Origin: Elioraea sp.
GTDB taxonomy: Bacteria > Pseudomonadota > Alphaproteobacteria > Acetobacterales > Acetobacteraceae
DNA length: 64,000 nucleotides
Direction: 5' to 3'
Assembly: GCF_022842375.1 (NCBI RefSeq)
Contig: NZ_JALHPR010000016.1
Span: 1-64,000, forward strand
Below, piece by piece: positions 9,607-18,311 of this stretch (positions are counted from its first letter, which is position 1; each line of letters begins with the position of its first letter). Both the position numbers and the translations under genes were made by a program. The notes below the pieces were generated by a model. The model was not told the DNA's origin. It made no database searches and saw only the letters and a list, made by a program, of their open reading frames with translations.

Positions 9607-10727
9607 AGATCGCGCAGCTGACAAACGTCGACTTCTCGTTGACGCATTTCCTGCTGCCGCTGATGCGCGAGTTGCGCGCGCGCGGGCACGAGGTGGTCGG
9701 CCTCTGCGCCGATGGGCCGAAGCTCGCACCCGCGCGGGAGGAGGGCTTCCGGATCGAGCCGATCCCCTTCGCCCGCAGCGCCAACCCCGCCGCCAACCTG
9801 CCCGCCTTCCTCGCCCTGCTGCGCCTGTTCCGGCGCGAGAGGTTCGACCTGCTGCACGTGCACACGCCACTCGCAGGCCTCGTCGGCCGCATCGCCGGGC
9901 GCATGGCCGGCATCCCGCGCATCGCCTACACGGCGCACGGGTTCTACTTCCACGAACGCATGCGCCCTTCCGCCTATCGCGCACACGTGCTGCTTGAACG
10001 GTTCGGCCGCGGCTTCACCGATGTGCTGATGACGCAGAGTGCCGAGGATGCCGAGACGGCCGTCGCCGAGCGCATCGCACCTGGCGGGGCCGTGACGGTG
10101 ATCGGCAATGGCGTCGACCCCGCCCTGTTCCGCCCCGGCACGGCGGCGGAGCGTGAGGCCGCGCGCGTCGCGCTCGGCGTGTCCCCCGGCGAGGTCGTCG
10201 CCATCATGGTCGGGCGGATGGTGGCGGAGAAGGGCTATCCGGAGCTGTTCGCCGCACTTTCCCGCACGCCTCGGCTCGTGCTCGCCTGCATCGGCACCCG
10301 GCTCGAGAGCGATCATGAGGGAGCGGTCGATGCCGCGCTGGCCGCCGCGCAGAGTGACCCTGCGACGGCCTCTCGGCTGCGCCTGCTCGGCTACCGCACC
10401 GATGTCGCCGCTCTGCTGCGCGGGGCGGATCTGTTCGTCCTGCCCTCACACCGCGAAGGCATGCCGCGCGCGATCATCGAGGCGATGATGACGGGGCTTC
10501 CCGTGGTCGCGACGCGCATCCGTGGGGCGCGTGAGATCGTGGCCGACGGCGCGACGGGCCTGCTCGTGCCGGTGCGCGACGAAGCGGCCCTTGCTGCTTC
10601 GCTCGCGCGGCTGGTGGACGATGCGCCGCTGCGCCTGGCGATGGGCGAGGCCTCGCTCGCCCGCGCCCGGGCGGAGTATGACGAGGCGCAGGTGATCGCG
10701 CGCCAGATTGCCCTTCTCGGCCTATGA
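9603..10727 (+). CDS. Glycosyltransferase family 4
   Basis: 374-residue GT-B fold enzyme. The N-terminal part shows LLHVHTPLAGLVGRIAG and YTAHGFYFHE. The C-terminal nucleotide-sugar site shows VGRMVAEKGYPELFAAL and the EX7E region HREGMPRAIIEAMMTGLPV. It would transfer a sugar from an NDP-sugar to a lipid-linked or glycan acceptor at the inner membrane face. Donor and acceptor cannot be read from sequence. The start overlaps the asnB stop, so the two proteins are made together. Confidence 0.88.
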   Translation: MKIAQLTNVDFSLTHFLLPLMRELRARGHEVVGLCADGPKLAPAREEGFRIEPIPFARSANPAANLPAFLALLRLFRRERFDLLHVHTPLAGLVGRIAGRMAGIPRIAYTAHGFYFHERMRPSAYRAHVLLERFGRGFTDVLMTQSAEDAETAVAERIAPGGAVTVIGNGVDPALFRPGTAAEREAARVALGVSPGEVVAIMVGRMVAEKGYPELFAALSRTPRLVLACIGTRLESDHEGAVDAALAAAQSDPATASRLRLLGYRTDVAALLRGADLFVLPSHREGMPRAIIEAMMTGLPVVATRIRGAREIVADGATGLLVPVRDEAALAASLARLVDDAPLRLAMGEASLARARAEYDEAQVIARQIALLGL

Positions 10728-10772
10728 TGCGCTGACCCTGCCTCCGCAACGACCCGCCATGCCGGAAACACG

Positions 10773-12350
10773 ATGACAGACACGCCCCTTCCCATCCGCC
10801 GCGCGCTCCTCTCCGTCTCCGACAAGACGGGCATCGTTCCCTTCGCGGCCTTCCTCGCCGGCCTTGGCGTCGAGCTCGTCTCGACCGGGGGAACCGCCCG
10901 GGCGCTGCGCGAGGCAGGCCTGCCGGTCCGCGACGTGGCGGAGCTCTCCGGCTTCCCCGAGATCCTCGATGGCCGGGTGAAAACGCTGGTCCCGCAGGTC
11001 CATGGCGGCCTGCTCGCGCGTCGCGATGATCCGCACCACATGGCGGCCCTGGCCGAACACGCGATCGGGCCGATCGACCTGCTCGCCGTGAACCTCTACC
11101 CGTTCGAGGCGACGGTGGCGCACGGCGCCGGCTTCGACGAGTGCGTGGAGAACATCGACATCGGCGGCCCGGCGCTGATCCGCGCGGCGGCCAAGAACCA
11201 CGCCTTCGTCACGGTGCTGACCGATCCCTCGCACCTCGCCCTGGTGCGGGAGGAGATCGCCGGGCGCGGCGGCACGATGCTGGCGACGCGCCGGCGGCTG
11301 GCGGCGGAGGCCTATGCGCGAACGGCGGCCTATGACGCGGCGATCGGGCAGTGGTTCGCCACCGCCAACGGCGTCACCTTCCCGCCGCGGTGGAGCGTTG
11401 CCGGCGCGCTGGGGCAGACGCTGCGCTATGGCGAGAACCCGCACCAGGTCGCTGCCTTCTACCGCACCGATTCGCGACCCGGCGTTGGAACGGCGACGCA
11501 GGTGCAGGGCAAGGAGCTCAGCTACAACAACATCGCCGATACCGATGCGGCCTATGAATGCGTCGCCGAGTTCGCCGAACCTGCGATCGTCATCGTCAAG
11601 CACGCCAATCCATGCGGCGTGGCGACCGCACGCACCCTCGCGGCGGCGTGGGATGCAGCACTTCGATGCGATCCCGTGTCGGCCTTCGGCGGCATCGTCG
11701 CCGCAAACCGCATGCTTGACGAAGCCGCCGCCGAGCGGATCGCGGCGATCTTCACAGAGGTGGTGATCGCACCCGACGCGACCGCTGCGGCCAAGGCCGT
11801 TTTCGCGCGGAAGAAGAACCTCCGCCTGCTGCTCGCCGGCGGGCTGCCCGATCCCGCCTCGCCTGGCATGGCGTTCCGCACCGTCTCCGGCGGCTTCCTC
11901 GTGCAGTCGCGCGACGGCGGCCATGTCGATGTCGGATCGTTGCGGGTGGTGACGAAACGTGCACCGACGCCGGGCGAGATGGGGGACCTCGTCTTCGCTT
12001 TCCGCGTCGCCAAGCACGTGAAGTCAAATGCCATCGTCTACGCTAAGGCGGGAGCTACGGTGGGCATCGGCGCCGGGCAGATGAGCCGGGTGGACAGTGC
12101 GCGCATCGCTGCGTGGAAGAGCGCCGAGGCAGCGAAGGCGGCGGGTACTGCCGAGCCGCTGGCCAAGGGCTCCGTCGTCGCATCCGATGCGTTCTTCCCC
12201 TTCGCGGATGGGCTGATCAGCGCGGCGGAAGCGGGTGCGACAGCGGTGATCCAGCCTGGCGGATCGGTGCGTGATGCCGAGGTGATCGCGGCGGCTGACG
12301 AGCGGGGCCTGGCGATGGTGTTCACCGGCATGCGGCATTTCCGCCATTGA
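10773..12350 (+). CDS. purH: Bifunctional AICAR formyltransferase/IMP cyclohydrolase
   Basis: 525-residue PurH catalysing the last two steps of purine nucleotide synthesis. The N-terminal cyclohydrolase domain (about residues 1-145) has the MGS-like fold with [15 protein letters not shown] and [15 protein letters not shown]. The C-terminal formyltransferase carries K276HANPCG, the signature lysine-histidine pair. It ends FTGMRHFRH, the typical PurH terminus. The gap to the glycosyltransferase is 45 bases. The following rmuC-like gene overlaps its stop. Confidence 0.96.
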   Translation: MTDTPLPIRRALLSVSDKTGIVPFAAFLAGLGVELVSTGGTARALREAGLPVRDVAELSGFPEILDGRVKTLVPQVHGGLLARRDDPHHMAALAEHAIGPIDLLAVNLYPFEATVAHGAGFDECVENIDIGGPALIRAAAKNHAFVTVLTDPSHLALVREEIAGRGGTMLATRRRLAAEAYARTAAYDAAIGQWFATANGVTFPPRWSVAGALGQTLRYGENPHQVAAFYRTDSRPGVGTATQVQGKELSYNNIADTDAAYECVAEFAEPAIVIVKHANPCGVATARTLAAAWDAALRCDPVSAFGGIVAANRMLDEAAAERIAAIFTEVVIAPDATAAAKAVFARKKNLRLLLAGGLPDPASPGMAFRTVSGGFLVQSRDGGHVDVGSLRVVTKRAPTPGEMGDLVFAFRVAKHVKSNAIVYAKAGATVGIGAGQMSRVDSARIAAWKSAEAAKAAGTAEPLAKGSVVASDAFFPFADGLISAAEAGATAVIQPGGSVRDAEVIAAADERGLAMVFTGMRHFRH

Positions 12351-13480
12351 GCGTGGATGAGCTTCTCGCGCGCTGGCCAGAATGGGCGCCGCTCGCGCTT
12401 GGCCTCCTGCTTGCCGTTCTCGTGCTCGCGCTGCTGCGCCGGCCTACGGTTCCACCAGAGCTGCTCGCAGCCCTTGCCGCGCTGCGCGACCAGCAGGCCA
12501 TGCAGGGCGGCAGGCTCGACCAGATCGGGCGTGACCAGCAGGTGCAGGCGATGGCGATCAGCGCGCAGGAGACCGCGCTCGCCGATCGCCTGGCCGCGCA
12601 GCAGCTGGCCCTTGGTGCCGCCGTCGATACGCTGAACGAACGGCTGAATGCGAAGCTCTCGTCATCGGCCGAGGCGACTCTCGAGAGCCTCGGCAAGGTC
12701 GGCGAACGGCTGGCGGTGATCGACCGCGCGCAGGAGACGATCACGGCACTTGCCGACCAGGTGACGGGGCTCACGAACCTGCTCGGCAACAAGCAGGCGC
12801 GCGGGGCCTTCGGCGAGGCGCAGCTCGAGGCGCTGGTGCGCGACATGCTGGCCCCCTCCGACTATGCGTTCCAGGTCACGCTCGGCAACGGCAACCGCGT
12901 CGATTGCCTGCTCAGGCTCGCCGATCCGCCGGGGCCGATCGGGGTCGACAGCAAGTTTCCGCTGGAAGGCTTCCGCAGGCTGCGCGCGGCGGAGGATGAT
13001 GCCCAGCGCCTCGTCGCCGCGCGGCAGTTCCGGGCGGATGTGCTGAAGCACGTGCGGGATGTCGGCGTGAAGTACATCGTGCCGAACGAGACGGCCGACA
13101 GCGCGCTGCTGTTCGTGCCGTCGGAGGCGATCTACGCGTTGCTGCACGCCGAGTTCGAGGATGTGGTGGAGGAGGCGTTCCGCCTGCGCGTGTGGATCGT
13201 CTCGCCGACGACGATGATGGCCATCCTCAACACCATGCTGGCCGTGATGCGCGACGTGCGGATGCGCAAGGAGGCCCGCACGATCCAGGCGCATGTGGGG
13301 AAGCTGGCCGGCGACGTGTCGCGCCTCTCCGAGCGCGTGTCCAATCTCAAGCGGCATTTCGAGCAGGCGGAGAAGGACATCGAGCAGATCGACATCTCCG
13401 CCACCTCCGCATCGCGCCGGGCCGCGCAGATCGTTGCCGTCGAATTCGACGATCCTCCAACGCTTCCGAAGGCGGAATGA
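12347..13480 (+). CDS. rmuC: DNA recombination protein RmuC
   Basis: 377 residues with an N-terminal membrane anchor ([15 protein letters not shown]), a coiled-coil stretch to about residue 130, and the nuclease-like RmuC core. The core includes [18 protein letters not shown] near 147, the [12 protein letters not shown] motif and [14 protein letters not shown]. RmuC limits rearrangements at inverted repeats. The start is either TTG overlapping the purH stop or GTG six bases later; both are plausible and differ by two residues. The next gene overlaps its stop as ATGA. Confidence 0.88.
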   Translation: MSVDELLARWPEWAPLALGLLLAVLVLALLRRPTVPPELLAALAALRDQQAMQGGRLDQIGRDQQVQAMAISAQETALADRLAAQQLALGAAVDTLNERLNAKLSSSAEATLESLGKVGERLAVIDRAQETITALADQVTGLTNLLGNKQARGAFGEAQLEALVRDMLAPSDYAFQVTLGNGNRVDCLLRLADPPGPIGVDSKFPLEGFRRLRAAEDDAQRLVAARQFRADVLKHVRDVGVKYIVPNETADSALLFVPSEAIYALLHAEFEDVVEEAFRLRVWIVSPTTMMAILNTMLAVMRDVRMRKEARTIQAHVGKLAGDVSRLSERVSNLKRHFEQAEKDIEQIDISATSASRRAAQIVAVEFDDPPTLPKAE

Positions 13481-14721
13481 GCGCGCAGGCCGTCTCGGCC
13501 TTCGGGCTGGTTGCACTCGCTGCACTTGCCTGGGCCTGGGGGCGGGTGCGGGGGCCTGCCGCGATTCCCTGGCGGCTTGTCATCATCGGGCTGGCCGCGC
13601 AGGTGGTGCTGGCGGCGGCGATGCTGCACCTGCCGCCGCTGCGTGCCGCCCTCGGCGCGGTCGGCGGGGCGGTCGATGTGCTGGCGCGGGCGACGACGGA
13701 GGGAACGTCGCTCGTCTTCGGCTATCTCGGCGGCGGGCCGTTGCCGTTCGTGGAAACCGCACCGGGCGCCTCCTTCATCCTTGCCTTCCGGGCGCTGCCG
13801 CTCATCCTCGTCGTCGGCGCACTCGCGGCCCTGCTCTACCATCTCGGCATCCTGCCGCTCCTTGTGCGGGGGATGGCGGCGCTGCTGTCGCGCGGCTTCG
13901 GGCTTGGTGGTGCGGCGGGGTTCGCCACGGCGGCGAACGTGTTCGTCGGCATGGTGGAGGCGCCGCTGCTCGTGCGCCCCTACCTCGCCGCGCTGCCGCG
14001 CGCGGACCTTTTCGTCGTCATGGTCGCGGGGCTCGCGACGATCAGTGGCAACACGCTTGCGGTCTATGCGCTGTTCCTGCGTGACGTGCTGCCCGATGCC
14101 GCCGGGCAGCTGCTCGCCGCGAGCCTGGTCAGCGCGCCGGCCGCGGTGCTGGTCGCGCGGCTGATGCTGCCGGCGGAGGCCGATGCGACGGTTGCGGCGG
14201 AACAGCCACCGCCCAGGCTCTATGCCGGGGCGATGGAGGCGATCGTGCGCGGCACCGCCGATGGGCTCGCCATCATGCTCGGCGTGATCGCGGCACTCAT
14301 CGTGTTCATCGCCCTTGTCGCCCTTGCCAACGCGGCCCTCGTGCCGCTGACGGGCGTCACGCTCCAGGCCATGGCGGCGTGGCTGATGCGGCCCATGGCA
14401 CTTCTGATCGGCATCCCCGTGGCGGATGCGGTGGAGGCGGGGCGGCTGCTCGGCCTCAAGCTCGTGATCAACGAGTTCGTGGCCTATCTCGAGTTCGGAA
14501 CGTCCGGAGCGGCGCTGTCGGAACGATCGCGCATCATTCTCGTCTGGGCGCTGTGCGGTTTCGCCAACCCAGGCTCGATGGGCATCATCGTCGGCGGCAT
14601 GAGCACGCTGGTGCCGGAGCGGCGTGGCGAGATCGCTGCCCTCGGGCCACCGGCGCTGGTGGGCGGCACGCTCGCCTGCTGCATGACCGGGGCCGCGGTG
14701 GGAATTCTGATCCCTGCCTGA
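13477..14721 (+). CDS. Concentrative nucleoside transporter (NupC/CNT family)
   Basis: 414-residue integral membrane protein with about ten hydrophobic segments. CNT hallmarks include the GAAGFATAANVFVGMVEAPLL block and the central SGNTLAVYALFL, followed by the VINEFVAYLEF and LCGFANPGSMGIIVGGM motifs of the transport core. It would import nucleosides with H+ or Na+. The start overlaps the rmuC stop. Proximity to purH may reflect linked purine supply, though this could be coincidental. Confidence 0.88.
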   Translation: MSAQAVSAFGLVALAALAWAWGRVRGPAAIPWRLVIIGLAAQVVLAAAMLHLPPLRAALGAVGGAVDVLARATTEGTSLVFGYLGGGPLPFVETAPGASFILAFRALPLILVVGALAALLYHLGILPLLVRGMAALLSRGFGLGGAAGFATAANVFVGMVEAPLLVRPYLAALPRADLFVVMVAGLATISGNTLAVYALFLRDVLPDAAGQLLAASLVSAPAAVLVARLMLPAEADATVAAEQPPPRLYAGAMEAIVRGTADGLAIMLGVIAALIVFIALVALANAALVPLTGVTLQAMAAWLMRPMALLIGIPVADAVEAGRLLGLKLVINEFVAYLEFGTSGAALSERSRIILVWALCGFANPGSMGIIVGGMSTLVPERRGEIAALGPPALVGGTLACCMTGAAVGILIPA

Positions 14722-14817
14722 TCACACGCTTGCGTGAGCCTGCATCTTGGACCCGTACATGGGGGGTTCATCTTCCGGGCCGACACTCCATGTCCGAACG
14801 CAGCAGGAGAGTGGCCG

Positions 14818-14916
14818 ATGACCGAACTGATTCTCGCTGGGCTGCTTGGATTGGCCGCTGCCGCGGCGGCCTTGCGCCGCCCCGCAGCGCCTTTGCGGGT
14901 CCGCCGGCGCCGCTGA
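14818..14916 (+). CDS. Putative 32-residue hydrophobic peptide
   Basis: MTELILAGLLGLAAAAAAL followed by an arginine-rich tail. The ATG has a CAGGAGAG ribosome-site candidate eight bases upstream. One hydrophobic helix with a positive C-terminus fits a small membrane peptide. The Ala/Leu/Arg composition also arises by chance in GC-rich DNA, so it is only a possibility. Confidence 0.3.
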   Translation: MTELILAGLLGLAAAAAALRRPAAPLRVRRRR

Positions 14917-14926
14917 ACGTCAGGTA

Positions 14927-14971
14927 GGCCCGTTTCACGCTGGCCCGCTTCAGGCTGGCCCACTTCAGGCT
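14927..14971 (+). repeat. Three 15-bp tandem units at the recR 3' end
   Basis: Units GGCCCGTTTCACGCT, GGCCCGCTTCAGGCT and GGCCCACTTCAGGCT follow one another exactly. The recR stop codon (TGA on the minus strand) lies inside the unit nearest the gene. The array occupies most of the space after the recR end and may influence recR 3' end formation or be a decaying microsatellite. Confidence 0.75.
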
Positions 14972-15573
14972 GGCCGGCGCGAGGCGAGGGCTGCCGTGAG
15001 CGTTCCGTCATCGAGATAGCCGAGCTCGCCGCCGACGGGCACGCCGTGTGACAGGCGCGACAGCGCTATTCCGCTCTCACGCAGTCGCTCGGCGACGTAA
15101 TGCGCCGTCGTCTGCCCGTCCACCGTCGCCGATGTGGCGAGGATCACCTCGCGAACTCCACCGGCTGCGACGCGCCTGACCAGCCCCTCGATCGCGAGAT
15201 CATCCGGCCGCTGGCCGGCGAGTGCGGACAGCGTGCCGCCGAGCACGTGGTAGACGCCCTGGTGCGCATGGGCGCGTTCGAGCGCCCAGAGATCGCCCAC
15301 CGTCTCGACGACGCAGATCGTCGCCCTGTCGCGCCGTTCATCGGCGCAGAGGCCGCAGGGGTCGGTCGTGTCGAGATTGCCGCAGACCGAGCAGGGGCGG
15401 ATCGCCTCCGCCGCCGCTGCCATCGCCTCGGCCAGCGGCCGCATCACGCTGTCGCGCTTCTGCAGCAGCGCGAGCGCTGCCCGCCGCGCGCTGCGCGGCC
15501 CCAGGCCCGGCAGCTTGCCGAGCAGCAGGATCAGCCGCTCGAGCTCTGGCCCCATGAGACCGGGTGGCGCCAC
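14965..15573 (-). CDS. recR: Recombination protein RecR
   Basis: 202 residues, a typical length. [20 protein letters not shown] is the N-terminal helix-hairpin-helix. [16 protein letters not shown] is the four-cysteine zinc finger, and the TOPRIM domain runs from [14 protein letters not shown] to [12 protein letters not shown]. RecR acts with RecF and RecO to load RecA on gapped DNA. The long ORF opens with GTG four bases after the ybaB stop; the ATG 18 bases downstream (15555) matches usual RecR N-termini better and may be the real start. It is last in the ffs-dnaX-ybaB-recR block. Confidence 0.93.
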   Translation of the reverse strand: MAPPGLMGPELERLILLLGKLPGLGPRSARRAALALLQKRDSVMRPLAEAMAAAAEAIRPCSVCGNLDTTDPCGLCADERRDRATICVVETVGDLWALERAHAHQGVYHVLGGTLSALAGQRPDDLAIEGLVRRVAAGGVREVILATSATVDGQTTAHYVAERLRESGIALSRLSHGVPVGGELGYLDDGTLTAALASRRPA

Positions 15574-15577
15574 GGGA

Positions 15578-15901
15578 TCAGAACGGCAGCTTGAGCCCCG
15601 CGGGGAGGTTGAGCCCGCCCGTCACCTTGCCCATCTCCTCCGCCGTCATCGCTTCCGCCTTCGCCTTGGCGTCCGCGAGGGCCGCGACGACGAGGTCCTC
15701 GAGCACCTCGATCTCGGCCGGGTCGGCCAGCACCTTGTCGATCTTGAGGCGCTTGACCTCGCCCTTGCCGTTCATCGTCACCTGCACCATGCCGGCGCCG
15801 GAGGCGCCCTGCACCTCTGCCTGGGCGAGGCGCTCCTGCATCTCCTGCATGCGCCCCTGCATCTCCTGCGCCTGCTTCATCATGTTGGCCAGGTTCTTCA
15901 T
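15578..15901 (-). CDS. ybaB: YbaB/EbfC nucleoid-associated protein
   Basis: 107 residues. The N-terminal helix is rich in Met and Gln ([20 protein letters not shown]) and drives dimer tweezers. The core strands [17 protein letters not shown] and the family terminus [12 protein letters not shown] are clear. It binds DNA non-specifically and is nearly always cotranscribed between dnaX and recR. The start overlaps the dnaX stop as ATGA. Confidence 0.92.
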   Translation of the reverse strand: MKNLANMMKQAQEMQGRMQEMQERLAQAEVQGASGAGMVQVTMNGKGEVKRLKIDKVLADPAEIEVLEDLVVAALADAKAKAEAMTAEEMGKVTGGLNLPAGLKLPF

Positions 15902-17775
15902 GCGTCCTCGTCTCCGCTCAGCTCTGGGTCGATGCCTGAATCAAGGTGGGGGTCGTTCTGGTCAGGCAAGGGTGCGGCGTCGCGGATCGCCTCGATCGTC
16001 GCACCGGGGAAGGTGCTGAGGATGGCACGCACGAGCGCATCCTGCTCCACCTCCGCGCGCACTCTGGCCGCGTTGGCCTGTTCGACCTCGGCGAGCGTCG
16101 GCGCCCCGGCTTCGGTCGAGACGGCGACGGTCCAGCGCCGCCCTGTCGCTTCGCTGAGCAGGGCGGCGAGGCGCGGCGAGAGGTCACGCGGCGCATCGGC
16201 ATCGGGGCGGATCTCGAGAAGCCCGTCCTCGACGCGCACGAGATGCACGCGGCTGGTGATGATGGCCGCAAGTGTCGCCTCGCGCCTGGCGATGGCGAGT
16301 GCGGCGACGTCGGCCAAGCCTGTGATGGCGATCGCGTCGGTTGCCGGCGCGGGTGCAGGTTGCGGGGCAGCGACCGCCTCGACGCGACCCCCGCCGGCGA
16401 TGGCGCGAAGGCCCCCGCCACCCCCACCGCCGCCACCCCCACCGCCACCACCGCGCGGTGCCGGCGCCGCACCGGCACTGCCCTCGGTGCCGAGGCGCCG
16501 GATGATGTCGCCGGGCGTCGGCATGTCGGCGACATGGGCGAGGCGGATCAGCACCATCTCGGCCGCGGCCAGCCTGTCGGGCGCCTCGTTCACCTCTGCC
16601 GTGCCCTTCAGCAGCATCTGCCAGGCGCGGCCAAGCTGCGGCAGCGGCAGGGCAGCGGCGAGAGCGGCACCGCGCGTACGCTCGGCTTCCGACAGCGCCG
16701 CGCGTTCGGCGAGCGCAGGCGCGAGCTTGATGCGCGTGACGGTGTGGGTGATGCCGAGCAGGTCGGTGATGATGATGCCGGGGTCGGCGCCGACGGCGTT
16801 GCCCTCCGCCAGCAGAGCGAGTGCATCGGCCACGCGGCCCGTCATCACCGCCTCGAACAGGTCGAACACCGCCTCGCGGTCAGCGAGCCCGAGCATGTCG
16901 CGGACGGAGGCTTCGGTGACGGTCGTGTCGCCGGCGAGTGCGATCGCCTGGTCGAGCAGCGACAGCCCGTCGCGCACCGAGCCGTCGGCGGCGCGGGCGA
17001 GCAGGCGGAGCGCACCATCCTCGACGCTGGCACCTTCCTTCACCGCAATGCCGCCGAAATGCGCCGCCAGGTGGTCGGCCGCGATGCGGCGGAGGTCGAA
17101 GCGCTGGCAGCGCGAGAGGACGGTGACGGGAACCTTGCGAATCTCGGTGGTGGCGAAGATGAAGCTCACATGCGCGGGCGGTTCCTCGAGCGTCTTCAAC
17201 AGCGCGTTGAAGGCGTTGCGCGAGAGCATGTGCACTTCGTCGATGATGTAGACCTTCTGCCGCGCCGAGAGCGGGCGGAAGCGGACGCCTTCGATAATCT
17301 CGCGGATATCGTCCACCCCCGTGCGGGAGGCGGCGTCCATCTCCATCACGTCGGTATGGCGGTCCTCTGCGATGGCGCGGCAATTGGCGCAGACGCCGCA
17401 GGGCGTGATGGTGGGGCGGTCGTTCGTTCCGTCGGCGCCCAGGCAGTTCAGTGCGCGGGCGATGATGCGTGCGGTGGTGGTTTTCCCCACGCCGCGCACG
17501 CCTGTGAGCATGAAGGCATGGGCGATGCGGCCGGAGGCGAAGGCGTTGGTGAGCGTCCTCACCATCGCCTCCTGGCCGATCAGCGCGTCGAAATCCTGGG
17601 GCCGGTACTTCCGCGCGAGGACGCGATAGGGCGTCGGCGCTGCCGCTGCCGGCAGGGGCGCCGCTGGGTGAATGGATGCAGGCGCATCGCCGAACAGCCC
17701 CGGCCCATCCTGGGGGGGGGCATCCTGGGGCGACGGCGCCTCTTCCTCCGGCGTCTCTCCGAACAGGTTGGCCAT
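15898..17775 (-). CDS. dnaX: DNA polymerase III subunit gamma/tau
   Basis: About 625 residues from the preferred ATG (MANLFGETPE); a GTG four codons upstream at 17787 is the alternative. AAA+ clamp-loader features are the P-loop VRGVGKTTTARII, a zinc module C..C..C (CGVCANC), the Walker B DEVHMLS and LSRCQRF. The first 50 residues before YRVLARKYRPQDFDALIGQ are an unusual Pro/Ala-rich extension containing a nine-base C tract. A run of fourteen glycines after the ATPase core is encoded by a 15-bp tandem duplication. The rest of the C-terminus is the tau-specific part. Nothing resembles the A-rich slippery site of E. coli dnaX. Confidence 0.93.
   Translation of the reverse strand: MANLFGETPEEEAPSPQDAPPQDGPGLFGDAPASIHPAAPLPAAAAPTPYRVLARKYRPQDFDALIGQEAMVRTLTNAFASGRIAHAFMLTGVRGVGKTTTARIIARALNCLGADGTNDRPTITPCGVCANCRAIAEDRHTDVMEMDAASRTGVDDIREIIEGVRFRPLSARQKVYIIDEVHMLSRNAFNALLKTLEEPPAHVSFIFATTEIRKVPVTVLSRCQRFDLRRIAADHLAAHFGGIAVKEGASVEDGALRLLARAADGSVRDGLSLLDQAIALAGDTTVTEASVRDMLGLADREAVFDLFEAVMTGRVADALALLAEGNAVGADPGIIITDLLGITHTVTRIKLAPALAERAALSEAERTRGAALAAALPLPQLGRAWQMLLKGTAEVNEAPDRLAAAEMVLIRLAHVADMPTPGDIIRRLGTEGSAGAAPAPRGGGGGGGGGGGGGGLRAIAGGGRVEAVAAPQPAPAPATDAIAITGLADVAALAIARREATLAAIITSRVHLVRVEDGLLEIRPDADAPRDLSPRLAALLSEATGRRWTVAVSTEAGAPTLAEVEQANAARVRAEVEQDALVRAILSTFPGATIEAIRDAAPLPDQNDPHLDSGIDPELSGDEDA
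16415..16444 (-). repeat. 15-bp tandem duplication encoding poly-glycine in dnaX
   Basis: The 15-base unit CCGCCACCCCCACCG (plus-strand reading) occurs twice back to back and encodes ten of the fourteen consecutive glycines linking DnaX domains. It keeps frame, so gain or loss of a unit would change linker length by five residues without breaking the gene. Confidence 0.85.
17712..17720 (-). repeat. Nine-base homopolymer tract in dnaX 5' coding region
   Basis: Nine consecutive G on the plus strand (C on the coding strand) lie near codon 20 of dnaX, in the APPQDGP extension. Tracts of this length are prone to replication slippage, and a one-base change would shift the frame of an essential gene. 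A sequencing error is also possible, but the published reading is in frame. Confidence 0.8.
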
Positions 17776-17817
17776 CGCATCCCGCACGCGAGGGAAAAGG
17801 TGGGAGGCCCATAGGGT

Positions 17818-17913
17818 GGGAGATTGGCGAACGACCCGGGCAAGAACCCGTTACGGCTGCTTCCTTCCGGACCTGACCGGGTTGGCGAGGAGCCCGTCCG
17901 CCACCAACCTCCC
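17818..17913 (-). ncRNA. ffs: Signal recognition particle RNA (4.5S type)
   Basis: The minus strand contains the near-invariant SRP core GGTCAGGTCCGGAAGGAAGC, including the GGAAGG/AGCAGCC hairpin that binds Ffh. The ends GGGAGGTTGGTGGCG and CGCCAATCTCCC pair to close a single long hairpin of about 96 nt, the bacterial small SRP RNA form. The RNA joins Ffh to target nascent membrane proteins. It sits directly upstream of dnaX on the same strand, the usual alphaproteobacterial arrangement. Confidence 0.93.
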
Positions 17914-17919
17914 ACAACG

Positions 17920-17948
17920 GATGTAGCATGCCATGCCCGTCCCGGAAC
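17920..17948 (-). promoter_or_regulatory. Candidate ffs promoter
   Basis: Upstream of the inferred RNA 5' end at 17913, the minus strand reads TACATC at -12 to -7 and GTTCCG 17 bases before it. Spacing is ideal for a sigma-70 promoter; the -35 match is weak. Confidence 0.35.
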
Positions 17949-18003
17949 ACCCCCGCCCGGCGCACAAGGCGGGAACCGCCATGCCTCTCCCGCGTTTGAT
18001 CAT

Positions 18004-18037
18004 CGTTCATGCGAACAGGAGGCGTTCATGCGAACAG
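18004..18037 (+). repeat. Repeated GTTCATGCGAAC element upstream of a small gene
   Basis: CGTTCATGCGAACAG occurs twice, 19 bases start to start. Each copy contains inverted GTTC/GAAC arms around ATGC, so the pair resembles tandem operators, roughly two helical turns apart. They lie between the ffs promoter region and the ORF starting at 18054. The GTTC-N7-GTTC spacing of alphaproteobacterial LexA boxes is not met. Confidence 0.5.
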
Positions 18038-18053
18038 CAGGGACAGGATGGCC

Positions 18054-18251
18054 ATGACCACATCGCCACGCCCGAAGCCCAAGCCTGGCGCGGATGATCC
18101 CGCCGGTCCCCCCGATGCGCCGGGCCGTCCGGACAGCGGCCGCCTCGTCACCGAGGAGGTGCTGGAGGAGGGCCTGCCGGAGGACGAGAAGCGCGAGGAT
18201 GCGCCACCGCCTGCAGCACACCCACCATCGCCACGCGCCCCGCGCCGGTGA
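18054..18251 (+). CDS. Small charged proline-rich protein
   Basis: 65 residues starting MTTSPRPKPKPGADD. The composition is Pro, Ala, Asp, Glu and Arg with no hydrophobic core, so it is probably disordered. An upstream in-frame ATG lies two codons earlier. The central VTEEVLEEGLPEDEKRED segment is acidic and could form a helix. Family unrecognised. It lies on the opposite strand to ffs and directly before nudC. Confidence 0.45.
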   Translation: MTTSPRPKPKPGADDPAGPPDAPGRPDSGRLVTEEVLEEGLPEDEKREDAPPPAAHPPSPRAPRR

Positions 18252-18311
18252 CGCCGCGCGCCCGAGCGCATGGACGGCGGCTGCCGGTCGTGGCACGGTC
18301 GTCTCACACAC

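Noticed and set aside
7681-9984. 767-codon minus-strand ORF opposite asnB
   Set aside because: Same antisense effect; low-complexity translation, and asnB on the other strand has all its catalytic motifs.
18004-18037. LexA (SOS) box reading of the GTTC/GAAC repeats
   Set aside because: The alphaproteobacterial box needs direct GTTC repeats seven bases apart; here the arms are inverted within each copy and copies are 19 bases apart.
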